Positions 7,459 through 15,743 are shown, counted from the first letter of the stretch. The stretch is DNA of 64,000 nt from Flavobacterium urumqiense (GCF_900108015.1 NZ_FNVP01000012.1:34536-98535), one strand, 5' to 3'. Numbers and translations: made by a program. The notes: generated by a model from the letters alone, not told the origin.

Positions 7459-8015
7459 TGTTGTGTGCAGTTTTACAAACAATACTAAAATTATGAGAAA
7501 TGGAAATTCCTGAATATATAACATATTATCAAAGTAGTTACTACGATGAAGTATTTGGACGAATGAATGATTTCCCAGTTCCAACAAGTCAAACTAAAAG
7601 CAAGGAAAAGATTATTGAGTTTAAAGAAAGAGTTAATAAATTATTGGAATTAGCGAAAAAAGAAACGTGGCCACATAAAAGTAAACCAATAATTACTGTA
7701 GAAATAAAAGGTTCAAAAAACTACATTAATAGAATTGATATCGATAATGTTTTAAAGCTTTTGTTTGACATTTTTAAGAAAAAAGTCTTTGTCGACGACA
7801 AACAAATCTTTTCAATAATGGCTTCAAAATTTATCGTTGAAGATAACGGAGAAGAAGAAATTCACGGATTCTTAGTTGGTTTGCGGATATTAGCTAACAC
7901 CGAAAGAAACTTTTGTATTCCTGACATGTATTCAATGAATCTAGAAAAAATGATTGAAAACGGTAAAACCAAAATGTGGAAAGCAATAGAAATTAAATAA
8001 AAACTGCAAACAACA
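7459..8015. mobile_element. Inverted-repeat-framed RusA cassette
   Basis: TGTTGTGTGCAGTTTT at 7459-7474 is inverted at 8000-8015 with 15 of 16 positions matching. The repeats frame exactly one gene; the right one starts at the last base of the stop codon. The motif is related to the GTTGGCAGTA repeat framing the toxin-antitoxin pair (shared core ACTGC-N-AAC followed by AGCTA). That it is a cassette is inferred from structure. Confidence 0.55.
7500..8000 (+). CDS. RusA-like Holliday junction resolvase family protein
   Basis: 166 residues. The diagnostic stretch RIDIDNVLKLLFDIFK followed by VFVDDKQI matches the RusA fold, in which aspartates of the D-x-DN...K and DD-x-QI motifs bind the metal that cuts four-way DNA junctions. 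RusA proteins are about 120-140 residues; the extra C-terminal 40 residues here are unassigned. The family usually travels on phages and mobile elements, which fits its position inside an inverted-repeat cassette in the accessory island. No partner gene is adjacent. Activity is likely but untested. Confidence 0.75.
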   Translation: MEIPEYITYYQSSYYDEVFGRMNDFPVPTSQTKSKEKIIEFKERVNKLLELAKKETWPHKSKPIITVEIKGSKNYINRIDIDNVLKLLFDIFKKKVFVDDKQIFSIMASKFIVEDNGEEEIHGFLVGLRILANTERNFCIPDMYSMNLEKMIENGKTKMWKAIEIK

Positions 8016-8229
8016 GCTAAGGTTTCGCAAGATTTGGTTTTAGGCATATTTAAAGTTGGTCTCGTATTTAAATTATTCGTATTTAACCGAAAAATATATC
8101 TTAATTTAGTCCCAGAGCTCTTGTAGCAAGTGAAAGTTAATAGAATGCTTAAAAAATCAGTTCGAAAGAAAACATGAATTTAAAAGAAGCATAGTTTTTT
8201 TATAACATTTGGAACTAACAAAAAACATA

Positions 8230-8745
8230 ATGATTATGAACAATGAAATAATCGAAGAAATATTTAATACAATATTACAAAGAGGCTCTTTTGAGGCATA
8301 CTATCAATACCCAGACCATACAAAAACTGCAATTGGTTTAAAAGGTCAAGGTTATCTAATATCTCCACATGTTAATCCTAATATTTATTTACCAAGCAAA
8401 TTAGGTGAAGAAGTTTTGCAATCAGGAGGTTGGAAATCGTATATCGAACAGAAAGAAAAACAAAGATTACAGTTAGACAAAATGCAGCATTATGAGTTTC
8501 AAAACGTTAAACTTAAGTATTATAGTTTTTGGCCAGTCTTAATTTTAGCAACTATTGGAGGGGTTTACAGTTCTATTCAAATAATAAATTCTCTATCAAC
8601 ACCCAAACCAAATACAGAAAGAAAAATAAAAGAGCAAAAAAAGGTAATAGTATCCAAATTGCATACTTCATCCGAAACTCAAAGACCTTTAAATGGTCTT
8701 CCTTTAAAAAGTGCCGATACAACATCTCGCTCTACTAAGAGTTAG
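8230..8745 (+). CDS. Small single-span membrane protein, unknown
   Basis: About 171 residues from the ATG at 8230; a second ATG at 8236 is equally possible, and the frame is open from a TTG at 8209. The first 100 residues are polar, with a coiled, charged stretch (IEQKEKQRLQLDKMQ). One hydrophobic segment (FWPVLILATIGGVYSS) is followed by a basic tail. The soluble domain is N-terminal and the membrane span is about residue 100. I do not recognise the family. It is flanked by gene debris in the island and could be a membrane-tethered accessory protein. Confidence 0.6.
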   Translation: MIMNNEIIEEIFNTILQRGSFEAYYQYPDHTKTAIGLKGQGYLISPHVNPNIYLPSKLGEEVLQSGGWKSYIEQKEKQRLQLDKMQHYEFQNVKLKYYSFWPVLILATIGGVYSSIQIINSLSTPKPNTERKIKEQKKVIVSKLHTSSETQRPLNGLPLKSADTTSRSTKS

Positions 8746-8973
8746 TCGGTTTTCGCTGGGCAAATGTCTCAAATGTCACGGAGTTGAAAGCGATGAAATT
8801 TTTTCCGTGCCATTATCATTACCAGAAATATTAGAAATTATTTCAGTCCTAAAAGGAATTGTAATAGTATTTTAGAAAATGTTTTAAAATTGTTTTTAAG
8901 TTGGGGCATACAATTCAGCGGCATAACTTATTAACTTTATTAAGAAAAATATCAACTTAAATTTTAATAATAA
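8746..8973. other. Gap with an unassigned open remnant
   Basis: A 38-codon stretch at 8762-8875 with no start codon reads KCLKCHGVESDEIF and then a hydrophobic helix up to a stop. It contains a CxxCH pattern, but the rest is not cytochrome-like. It may be the tail of a lost gene. Nothing else is visible. Confidence 0.35.
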
Positions 8974-9210
8974 ATGAATGAATCACCTATAAAACATTAT
9001 TTAGGTATCTCTGAAAATTTATTTTTTTTGATATTCGTAGTTGGCTTTTTTATATTTATTTTTATTTCCGGTCACTATAAAATTAAAGCGGAAAAAGAAA
9101 AGCAGAAAAAAGAGGAACTTGCTGGAGCAAAAGCATGGCTTGAATATCAAAATAAAAGATTTAATGAAGTAATACAAAAAAATAATAAAAAGGATAGTAA
9201 CGACTTATAA
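8974..9210 (+). CDS. Small membrane protein with charged helical tail
   Basis: 78 residues. A short N-terminus is followed by a strongly hydrophobic span (residues 17-33, LFFLIFVVGFFIFIFI) and then a highly charged helix rich in Lys, Glu and Gln (IKAEKEKQKKEELAGAK). Such proteins are usually anchored by the N-terminal helix with a cytoplasmic coiled tail. It resembles no family I know. It is the last gene before the native carB 3' end and is probably island cargo. Confidence 0.6.
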   Translation: MNESPIKHYLGISENLFFLIFVVGFFIFIFISGHYKIKAEKEKQKKEELAGAKAWLEYQNKRFNEVIQKNNKKDSNDL

Positions 9211-9223
9211 TTCCCGCTGCGCA

Positions 9224-9239
9224 CCGATATGTTAATCGG
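9224..9239. repeat. CCGAT-N6-ATCGG hairpin, second copy
   Basis: It matches 6923-6938 except for one loop base. It stands just outside the native carB terminator. Confidence 0.5.
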
Positions 9240-9286
9240 AAACGGACCCCGTAACAATGAGCCACTAACAAAAAAACATATCCCAC

Positions 9287-9312
9287 AAAAAAAGCCCCAA
9301 ACGGGGCTTTTT
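9287..9312. terminator. Native carB terminator (bidirectional)
   Basis: Seven A, GCCCC, AAAC loop, GGGGC, TTTTT. It works for carB on the minus strand and for genes arriving from the left. The same hairpin is present in copies A (1172) and B (2071). Confidence 0.9.
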
Positions 9313-9333
9313 ACATATAACAAATTCAAGTTT

Positions 9334-12186
9334 TTATTTACTCAAATACATTTTTCTTCTAGAGTACAATTCGTAGAATTGATCGTCTTTCAAGTCATCA
9401 ATAAACAAGATGCTTTCTCCTGTTGATTTCATTTCTGGTCCTAATGCTTTATTCACATTATGAAACTTGCTGAAAGAGAAAACCGGTTGCTTGATGGCAT
9501 ATCCTTTTAATTGCGGATTAAATTTAAAATCGGTTACTTTATTATGCCCTAACATTACTTTAGTTGCATAGTTAACATACGGTTCTCCGTAAGCTTTTGC
9601 AATAAATGGAACCGTACGAGATGCTCTAGGATTCGCTTCAATAATGTAAACGATATCATCTTTTATCGCAAACTGAATGTTGATTAAACCAACGGTTCTC
9701 AAAGCCAATGCAATATTTTTGGTATGGTCTTTTATTTGTTGCATTACAAATTCACCTAAATTAAACGGCGGCAAAGTAGCATTACTGTCTCCTGAGTGCA
9801 CTCCGCAAGGTTCGATGTGCTCCATAATTCCTATGATGTACACATTTTCACCATCGCAAATCGCATCAGCTTCCGCCTCAATTGCTCCATCTAAATAATG
9901 GTCTAAAAGCAATTTATTTCCTGGAATCGTTTTCAATAAATTGATTACGTGTTCCTCTAATTCTTGTTTGTTGATTACAATTTTCATTCCCTGACCACCC
10001 AACACATAAGAAGGACGAATCAATAATGGAAAGTCCAAAACATCTGCTAAAGCCGAAGCTTCATCAGCAGTTTCAGCAATTCCAAATTGTGGAAAAGGAA
10101 TTTTTAAATCGGTTAATAATTCTGAGAAACGTCCTCTGTCTTCTGCTAAATCCAAAGCGTCAAAGCTCGTTCCAATAATTTTAATACCGTATTTAGATAA
10201 TTTTTCAGCCAATTTCAAAGCCGTTTGACCACCTAATTGCACGATTACGCCTTCTGGTTTTTCATGTTGGATAATATCGTAAATATGTTCCCAAAAAACG
10301 GGTTCGAAATACAATTTATCGGCTGTATCAAAATCAGTTGAAACCGTTTCTGGATTACAATTGATCATGATGGTTTCGTAACCACATTCTTTGGCAGCAA
10401 GTACCCCGTGAACACAAGAATAATCAAACTCGATTCCTTGTCCAATTCTATTTGGGCCTGACCCAAGAACAATTATTTTCTTTTTATCAGTAACAGTGCT
10501 TTCGTTGTCAACATAACGAGTACCATCCGCTTTTTCTATTTCGGCTTCAAAAGTCGAATAGTAATAAGGTGTTTTTGCTTTGAACTCCGCCGCACAAGTA
10601 TCTACCAATTTAAACACACGATTGATGTTCATTGCAGTTCGCAACGTATGCACTTGGCTTTCTAAACAACCTACCATGTGAGCAATCTGTCTGTCGGCAA
10701 AACCTTTTTGTTTCGCTTCCAATAACAATTCTCTTGGCAAAGAATCAACTTTATAATTTGAAATTTCTTTTTCTAACGTATAAAGCTCTTCGTATTGTTT
10801 CAAAAACCACATATCAATTTTAGTGATTTCATGAATGCGACTCAATGGAATTCCCAACGCGATAGCATCATAAATCACAAAAACACGATCCCAACTTGCA
10901 AAAGTCAGTTTCTCGATAATCTGTTCATAATTAGTGTATCCTTTTCCGTCAGCACCCAAACCATTTCTTTTGATTTCCAAGGATTGAGTCGCTTTGTGTA
11001 ACGCTTCCTGGAACGAACGTCCAATTCCCATTACTTCTCCAACGGATTTCATTTGAAGTCCTAAAGTTCGGTCAGCTCCCTCGAATTTATCAAAGTTCCA
11101 ACGCGGAATTTTTACAATTACATAATCCAAAGTTGGTTCGAATAATGCCGAAGTCGATTTGGTAATTTGATTTTGCAATTCGTCTAAGTTGTACCCCAAA
11201 GCTAGTTTGGAAGCAATTTTAGCAATAGGATACCCAGTTGCTTTTGATGCCAAAGCAGAAGAACGAGACACACGAGGATTGATTTCAATCGCAACTATAT
11301 CCTCTTTATCGTCCGGCGAAACGGCAAACTGCACGTTACAACCTCCAGCAAAGTTTCCAATGCTACGCATCATCAAAATTGCCATATCACGCATTTTTTG
11401 GAAAGTCGTATCAGACAAAGTCATTGCTGGCGCAACCGTAATGGAATCTCCGGTGTGAATTCCCATTGGATCCATATTTTCGATCGAGCAAATAATCACA
11501 ACATTGTCGTTTTTATCTCTCAAAAGTTCTAATTCATATTCTTTCCAACCCATCAAAGCCTTATCAATCAAGACTTCGTGAATAGGAGAGGCTTCTAAAC
11601 CTCTAGTCAAAAGTTCATTAAAATCTTCTTTTTTATAAACGATAGCTGCTCCTGTTCCGCCTAAAGTAAAGGAAGGACGAATTACTAATGGGAAACCAAA
11701 TTCCTGAGCAATTTCTTTTCCCCTCAGATAGGAAGTACATATTTCTGCCGGTGCAGATGGCACTCCGATTTTTTTTAGAAGCTGTTTGAACTGTTCTCTA
11801 TCTTCGGTAATATTGATAGCATTAACATCAACACCAATTAATTTTACGCCAAAATCCTGCCAAATCCCTTTTTCATCGGCTTCTAAACAAAGATTTAAAG
11901 CCGTTTGCCCTCCCATCGTAGGTAAAACTGCATCAATCTGAGGATGTTCTTTTAAAATTTGAATAATTGATTTTGTCGTTAAGGGCAATAAATAAATATG
12001 ATCCGCCATTGAAGGATCAGTCATGATTGTTGCCGGATTAGAATTGATCAAAATAACTTCAATTCCTTCTTCACGAATAGAACGTGCAGATTGTGATCCC
12101 GCATAATCAAATTCGCATGCTTGACCAATAACGATAGGACCTGAACCTATTATTAAAACTGATTTTATGGATGTATCTTTTGGCAT
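9334..12186 (-). CDS. carB: Carbamoyl-phosphate synthase large subunit
   Basis: 950 residues. It makes carbamoyl phosphate from ammonia (channelled from CarA), bicarbonate and two ATP, for arginine and pyrimidine synthesis. The two homologous halves each begin with a GSGP motif (GSGPIVIGQ near 13, GSGPNRIGQ near 560) and contain an ATP-grasp domain (EINPR near 300, EANPR near 840). Compared with E. coli CarB (about 1073) the protein stops right after the second ATP-grasp half (RRKMYLSK), so the C-terminal MGS-like allosteric domain is absent. carA is not adjacent. The 3' end is the anchor of the repeated copies at 1135 and 2071. Confidence 0.97.
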   Translation of the reverse strand: MPKDTSIKSVLIIGSGPIVIGQACEFDYAGSQSARSIREEGIEVILINSNPATIMTDPSMADHIYLLPLTTKSIIQILKEHPQIDAVLPTMGGQTALNLCLEADEKGIWQDFGVKLIGVDVNAINITEDREQFKQLLKKIGVPSAPAEICTSYLRGKEIAQEFGFPLVIRPSFTLGGTGAAIVYKKEDFNELLTRGLEASPIHEVLIDKALMGWKEYELELLRDKNDNVVIICSIENMDPMGIHTGDSITVAPAMTLSDTTFQKMRDMAILMMRSIGNFAGGCNVQFAVSPDDKEDIVAIEINPRVSRSSALASKATGYPIAKIASKLALGYNLDELQNQITKSTSALFEPTLDYVIVKIPRWNFDKFEGADRTLGLQMKSVGEVMGIGRSFQEALHKATQSLEIKRNGLGADGKGYTNYEQIIEKLTFASWDRVFVIYDAIALGIPLSRIHEITKIDMWFLKQYEELYTLEKEISNYKVDSLPRELLLEAKQKGFADRQIAHMVGCLESQVHTLRTAMNINRVFKLVDTCAAEFKAKTPYYYSTFEAEIEKADGTRYVDNESTVTDKKKIIVLGSGPNRIGQGIEFDYSCVHGVLAAKECGYETIMINCNPETVSTDFDTADKLYFEPVFWEHIYDIIQHEKPEGVIVQLGGQTALKLAEKLSKYGIKIIGTSFDALDLAEDRGRFSELLTDLKIPFPQFGIAETADEASALADVLDFPLLIRPSYVLGGQGMKIVINKQELEEHVINLLKTIPGNKLLLDHYLDGAIEAEADAICDGENVYIIGIMEHIEPCGVHSGDSNATLPPFNLGEFVMQQIKDHTKNIALALRTVGLINIQFAIKDDIVYIIEANPRASRTVPFIAKAYGEPYVNYATKVMLGHNKVTDFKFNPQLKGYAIKQPVFSFSKFHNVNKALGPEMKSTGESILFIDDLKDDQFYELYSRRKMYLSK

Positions 12187-12292
12187 TGTGTAGTAATTAT
12201 TGTGTTGTGTAGTTATTTTTTTTCAAAGATCAAAGTTACTCTACTTTAAACCCTTAGTCGTAAGTCTTATTCTTTTTTTAACGATTAGGTAT

Positions 12293-12325
12293 AAAAAAAG
12301 GCGATACTAAAAAAAGTAACGCCTT
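12293..12325 (-). terminator. Terminator of rpmH
   Basis: On the minus strand GGCGTTAC, a T-rich loop, GTATCGCC and a T run directly follow the rpmH stop. Confidence 0.8.
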
Positions 12326-12344
12326 ATTTATGTTTATACAAACA

Positions 12345-12506
12345 TTATTTTTTGTGTCTTGGTTCACAAGAAACAGTCAATTTATGTCTTCCTTTAGCTC
12401 TTCTACGCGCAAGAACTTTTCTTCCATTAGCAGAAGCCATTCTGTCCATAAATCCGTGCTTATTTCTTCTTTTTCTTTTCGATGGTTGAAACGTTCTTTT
12501 GCTCAT
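12345..12506 (-). CDS. rpmH: Ribosomal protein L34
   Basis: 53 residues: [19 protein letters not shown] at the start, [18 protein letters not shown] in the middle, and a short basic tail ending HKK. This is a clear L34 match, with the conserved TFQPS and HGF-MRT-like segment. L34 is a small basic protein of the large ribosomal subunit. It is too short for many automatic gene lists; an open frame on the opposite strand (12330-12662) is only its shadow. It has its own promoter at 12577-12606 and its own terminator, so it is a single-gene transcript. Confidence 0.96.
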   Translation of the reverse strand: MSKRTFQPSKRKRRNKHGFMDRMASANGRKVLARRRAKGRHKLTVSCEPRHKK

Positions 12507-12576
12507 TGCTTTGTATCTTTAAAATCTTATTTATATGTCTTTCTATTTCGAATAACTGTTATTCTAAAACCGAGTG

Positions 12577-12606
12577 CAAATATACAAAGACTTTTTTTTC
12601 TCGCAA
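12577..12606 (-). promoter_or_regulatory. Promoter of rpmH
   Basis: On the minus strand TTG (12606-12604), 19 bases, then TATATTTG (12584-12577). This fits the Bacteroidota TTG/TAnnTTTG consensus exactly. Confidence 0.8.
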
Positions 12607-12669
12607 GTAGTTTTGTAAAAATATTTTCAATTCATTTTACTATATTTGTGATCTTAAAATAATCACACT

Positions 12670-13185
12670 ATGTTTCACAGAAATATTAAACTTATTATCG
12701 CCGGACTTATTATAGCTACTGGCATTTGGCAAATGACCGAAGGAAATATCGGTAACGGAATATTCCTTATATTATTGAGTGCAATTCCTATTTTTCTTTA
12801 CTTCAAAAATGAATTCATCCTATTGGCCTTCTTAAAATTAAGAAAACAGGATTTTGAGGGTGCTAAAAAATGGTTAGCATACATCAAAAACCCGGAAACG
12901 GCTTTGGTACAAAAACAACAAGGATACTTTAATTACTTACACGGAATCATGCTTTCGCAAACGAATATTAATCAAGCAGAGAAATATTTCAAAAAAGCGA
13001 TTGAACTAGGTTTATCAATGGATATGGATTTGGCTGTAGCCAAATTAAACTTAGCCGGCGTTGCCATGACACGTCGCAGAAAACTAGAAGCTACTTCCCT
13101 ATTGAACGAAGCTAAAAAATTAGACAAACAGAATATGTTGAAAGATCAGATCACAATGATGAAAGATCAGATGAAAAAAATATAA
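12670..13185 (+). CDS. Membrane-anchored TPR-like protein
   Basis: 171 residues. Two hydrophobic segments at the N-terminus (LIIAGLIIATGIW and GIFLILLSAIPIFLYF) form a membrane hairpin like that of DUF2892 proteins. The rest is helical and includes a tetratricopeptide-like repeat (YFNYLHGIMLSQTNINQAEKYF...) that would bind a partner protein in the cytoplasm. A TATATTTG -10-like element is at 12641-12648 and a strong terminator follows the stop, so it is probably a single-gene unit, divergent from rpmH. The function is unknown. Confidence 0.8.
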   Translation: MFHRNIKLIIAGLIIATGIWQMTEGNIGNGIFLILLSAIPIFLYFKNEFILLAFLKLRKQDFEGAKKWLAYIKNPETALVQKQQGYFNYLHGIMLSQTNINQAEKYFKKAIELGLSMDMDLAVAKLNLAGVAMTRRRKLEATSLLNEAKKLDKQNMLKDQITMMKDQMKKI

Positions 13186-13198
13186 TTTATACAACTAT

Positions 13199-13239
13199 AA
13201 AAAAAGGGTCAAATGATAACACATTTGACCTTTTTTTTA
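13199..13239. terminator. Terminator after the TPR-like gene
   Basis: GGTCAAATG, a short loop, CATTTGACC, flanked by an A run and eight or more T. It can act in both directions. Confidence 0.85.
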
Positions 13240-13315
13240 TAGTTTATGCATAGAAGTCAACAATTTATAACTCCACTTATATTTTCTTAAATGCCTGATA
13301 TCGTTTAAAAAATAG

Positions 13316-14209
13316 TTAATACCCTTTCAGAGGAATTTCAATTAGGTATTTTTTACCAGTATCATTTATTAATTTGGTTTCCCTGAGCCAAGGATTGTGT
13401 ATTTTCAAAATCTTATAATTAATCCCTTGCCCCTTTGCAAATGCCGCCAAATCTGTAATCGAACTGTCAATTTCGATTTTCTTGGTCGGCAAAATTTCAT
13501 ACAGATCACCCGGAAGTATATTAAACTCATATTTTACCGGATTCTTCATGATCTCTTTCAAAGCTAAAATCCTAAAAACATAGCGAGACGTTTCTTCAGT
13601 AAGTAATAAATCATAATAGTTAGACACTTTTTGAATATCAATTTGCTTGTTCACGCCCGTCATTCCGCCGTTGTAAGAAGCTGCTGCCAATGTCCAACTT
13701 CCAAATTTTGCTTTGGCACTCAAAAAATAACGACAAGCCGCTTCCGTTGATTTTTCGAGATCATAACGCTGGTCCACATTTTCATTGACTTCCATTCCGC
13801 GTTCCTTTGCTGTATCCGGCATGAATTGCCAAACTCCCCGTGCTCCTGCAGGAGAAACGACATTCACCAAACCACTTTCTATAACTGCCAAATATTTAAA
13901 ATCATCCGGAATACCGTTCTTTTTCAAAATAGGTTCAATTACTGGAAAAGCACGATTGGCTCTTTTTATGGCCAAAATAGTTGTCGCATGCAAATTAATA
14001 TTTACCAGTAATTCTCTATCTAAGCGTTCTTTGACATCTGAAATTTTCAAAGGCGTTTCTTCTCCTGCAAAATCAGGTTTTACAGGAAAATAATCAGAAA
14101 CTCCTTCCTTGACAATTTCATTCTTTGCATCATAAGTGGTTGCAAAAACAAAAAGTCCACTTATAAAAATCACGAGACTAATTATTCCAACTTTTTTTAT
14201 CAATTCCAT
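13316..14209 (-). CDS. Lytic murein transglycosylase (SLT domain)
   Basis: 297 residues. An N-terminal hydrophobic anchor (VGIISLVIFISGLFVFA) exports it. The SLT fold lies at about 90-200: the catalytic glutamate is in AVIESGL, followed by SPAGARGVWQFMP, the RYDLEKSTEAACRYF helix and AAASYNGG, all hallmarks of MltD/Slt-type enzymes. These cut the glycan chain of peptidoglycan and leave a 1,6-anhydro end. The C-terminal 45 residues resemble a worn LysM-like wall-binding segment. It lies 26 bases downstream of the alpha/beta hydrolase on the same strand, so both may be co-transcribed. Confidence 0.92.
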   Translation of the reverse strand: MELIKKVGIISLVIFISGLFVFATTYDAKNEIVKEGVSDYFPVKPDFAGEETPLKISDVKERLDRELLVNINLHATTILAIKRANRAFPVIEPILKKNGIPDDFKYLAVIESGLVNVVSPAGARGVWQFMPDTAKERGMEVNENVDQRYDLEKSTEAACRYFLSAKAKFGSWTLAAASYNGGMTGVNKQIDIQKVSNYYDLLLTEETSRYVFRILALKEIMKNPVKYEFNILPGDLYEILPTKKIEIDSSITDLAAFAKGQGINYKILKIHNPWLRETKLINDTGKKYLIEIPLKGY

Positions 14210-14235
14210 ATTTTCCTTTTTAATTTTATATATAT

Positions 14236-14919
14236 TTACAATAATCGGTCCGTGTTCTGCTTCGAATTTAAAATAATAGCTGGTAAATTTTCATTCATCC
14301 ACTTATACTTGTTCAAAATCATGAGGTGAGTTCCCCCTTTTACAACGATGCAATTCTTAATATATTTTATTGGAAAAACATCATCCATATCTCCATGAAT
14401 ATGAATTACATTTTTATCAACTACTGTTCTGTCCCACAAAATCACCTGTTCGACTGCCCAATTTAAATAGCCAATATCCCGAACCGAAAGAAATCTTTCG
14501 TACAATTTCAATCTTTGATTTACTTTTTCTCCAAATGAAAATTTAGCCAAACTTTCAATATTTAAGATCAAACTCATTGGAATCAGCTTATAGGCTTTGG
14601 TGCTTTTAGCAATTTTCAATCTTCGAGGAAATTCTAAATTACTTTTCACACTTGAAATGATAATTACTTTCCGGGCATCTATATGCTTTGCCATTTCCTG
14701 AACTAAAATACCTCCAAACGAAACTCCTATCAAAACTGGATTCGGATGTTTAATTTTATCCGCAATTCTCTTGGCATAATCCGTTAAAGATTCTTTTTCA
14801 AGAGGAATTTCCCATTCTAAGAGATGAATTTCAAAGACATCTTCAGGAAGAACAATTCGTTCAAAAATTGCAGTACTTGCCGCCAATCCCGGCATTAGAT
14901 AAACAGGTATTTTACTCAT
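14236..14919 (-). CDS. Alpha/beta hydrolase, substrate unknown
   Basis: 227 residues. The nucleophile elbow VSFGG (in VLIGVSFGGILVQ, near residue 83) and the final histidine in KGGTHLMIL give a serine-hydrolase triad; the acid is probably in HGDMDDVFP. The start YLMPGLAAS is the oxyanion region. There is no signal peptide, so it is cytoplasmic. It sits directly upstream of the lytic transglycosylase. The substrate cannot be deduced. The compact size without a lid domain suggests a small esterase. Confidence 0.85.
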   Translation of the reverse strand: MSKIPVYLMPGLAASTAIFERIVLPEDVFEIHLLEWEIPLEKESLTDYAKRIADKIKHPNPVLIGVSFGGILVQEMAKHIDARKVIIISSVKSNLEFPRRLKIAKSTKAYKLIPMSLILNIESLAKFSFGEKVNQRLKLYERFLSVRDIGYLNWAVEQVILWDRTVVDKNVIHIHGDMDDVFPIKYIKNCIVVKGGTHLMILNKYKWMNENLPAIILNSKQNTDRLL

Positions 14920-15440
14920 AATTCCTTTTAACGATTTTACAATAACTTCCGATCTATTAGCTCGAATTTTTATAAAATTAGATTTTTTATTGAAATCAAG
15001 CAGATTTACTACTTTATATTATCAATAATTTATGACCATAAAACTATTTTGAATAGAATTCAAAGACAAAGCTGATTTTGGTTGCCGTAATGCCGCGACT
15101 ATGGATATTTACTGACAAAGAAGGAGTTACACCAAGATACGTCCCAAAATTATTTGATATTGAAAATCAAATCAATATCTTTGTAAATAATATTTCGGCC
15201 GAAGATAATAATGATAAAAATGCACTTTAGTCCTACCAAAGAAACATTTTTTAATTAGTATTTTTCGAAAGTAATACCAATACTACTGACAAGATACGCA
15301 TTCCTAAAAACGGAATTTATCTTTGTTGATTGAAGGCAAAAAATGCCATAGCAATTATTGATTTTGATCTATTTCAAATCAAAATAAATGCCAAATCAAA
15401 AATACTTTTGGTGAAAATACCAATTAAATCAAATTAATAC
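14920..15440. other. Gap with a possible small frame
   Basis: 521 bases between divergent units. Except for the 46-codon frame at 15090-15230 there is only AT-rich sequence, which should hold the promoters for the hydrolase (minus strand) and for the small GNAT-like gene (plus strand). Confidence 0.5.
15090..15230 (+). CDS. Possible 46-residue protein or gene remnant
   Basis: The frame from ATG 15090 reads MPRLWIFTDKEGVTPRY and then a helical, charged second half (DIENQINIFVNNISAED). Composition is protein-like but there is no clear ribosome-binding site, and the family is unknown. It may be a remnant. Confidence 0.3.
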   Translation: MPRLWIFTDKEGVTPRYVPKLFDIENQINIFVNNISAEDNNDKNAL

Positions 15441-15743
15441 ATGGAAACGAATATGACGATGGAGATTAAAGATAATACTTTTGCAAGACAATTTGAAACT
15501 ATAGCAGACGAAGGATTAGTTTCAGTAGAATATTCTTTTCAGGAAAAAAAAATATTTTTGACAAAAATAAACACACCTGAATCATTCGATGACGAGGAAT
15601 TCATCTCTAATTTCCTCAAAAATATCATGGGAATTGCGATTGAACGAAAATTTAAAGTGGTTCCTATTCTCCCTAAAATAGTGGTTTTCTTTAAAAAAAA
15701 TACTATTTACAAAGAGTTGCTTCCTCCCGGAATACGATTATAA
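15441..15743 (+). CDS. Small GNAT-like (YjdJ/Acetyltransf_CG-type) protein lacking the acetyl-CoA loop
   Basis: 100 residues, the size of the minimal N-acetyltransferase family PF14542. The pattern fits: DNTFARQFET at the start, an IEYSF-like strand (SVEYSF), a LTKINTPE strand, and the end RKFKVVPILPKIVVFFKKN. In that family the segment after the TP-E strand is a G-rich RGxGIG loop that binds acetyl-CoA. Here it is SFDDEEFISNF, with no glycines. It may therefore not be an enzyme. It has a bidirectional terminator right after it. The start at 15441 is chosen over internal ATGs because it begins the aligned fold with a normal upstream region. Confidence 0.7.
   Translation: METNMTMEIKDNTFARQFETIADEGLVSVEYSFQEKKIFLTKINTPESFDDEEFISNFLKNIMGIAIERKFKVVPILPKIVVFFKKNTIYKELLPPGIRL

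Larger units (their letters stand above)
6571..7499. other. Gene-poor stretch with REP-like repeats and a decayed hydrolase
   Basis: About 930 bases. After the short coupled frame there is a GC-richer palindromic patch, a paired REP-like element (6732-6870), a fourth occurrence of the CCCACAAAAAAAGCCCC motif seen next to carB (about 6901), a hairpin shared with 9224 (6923-6938), the dienelactone hydrolase remnant (6969-7270), its terminator, and the left end of the RusA cassette. Confidence 0.6.

Noticed and set aside
12330..12662. 110-codon plus-strand open frame
   Set aside because: It is antisense to rpmH and its promoter; the minus strand holds the conserved L34 gene.
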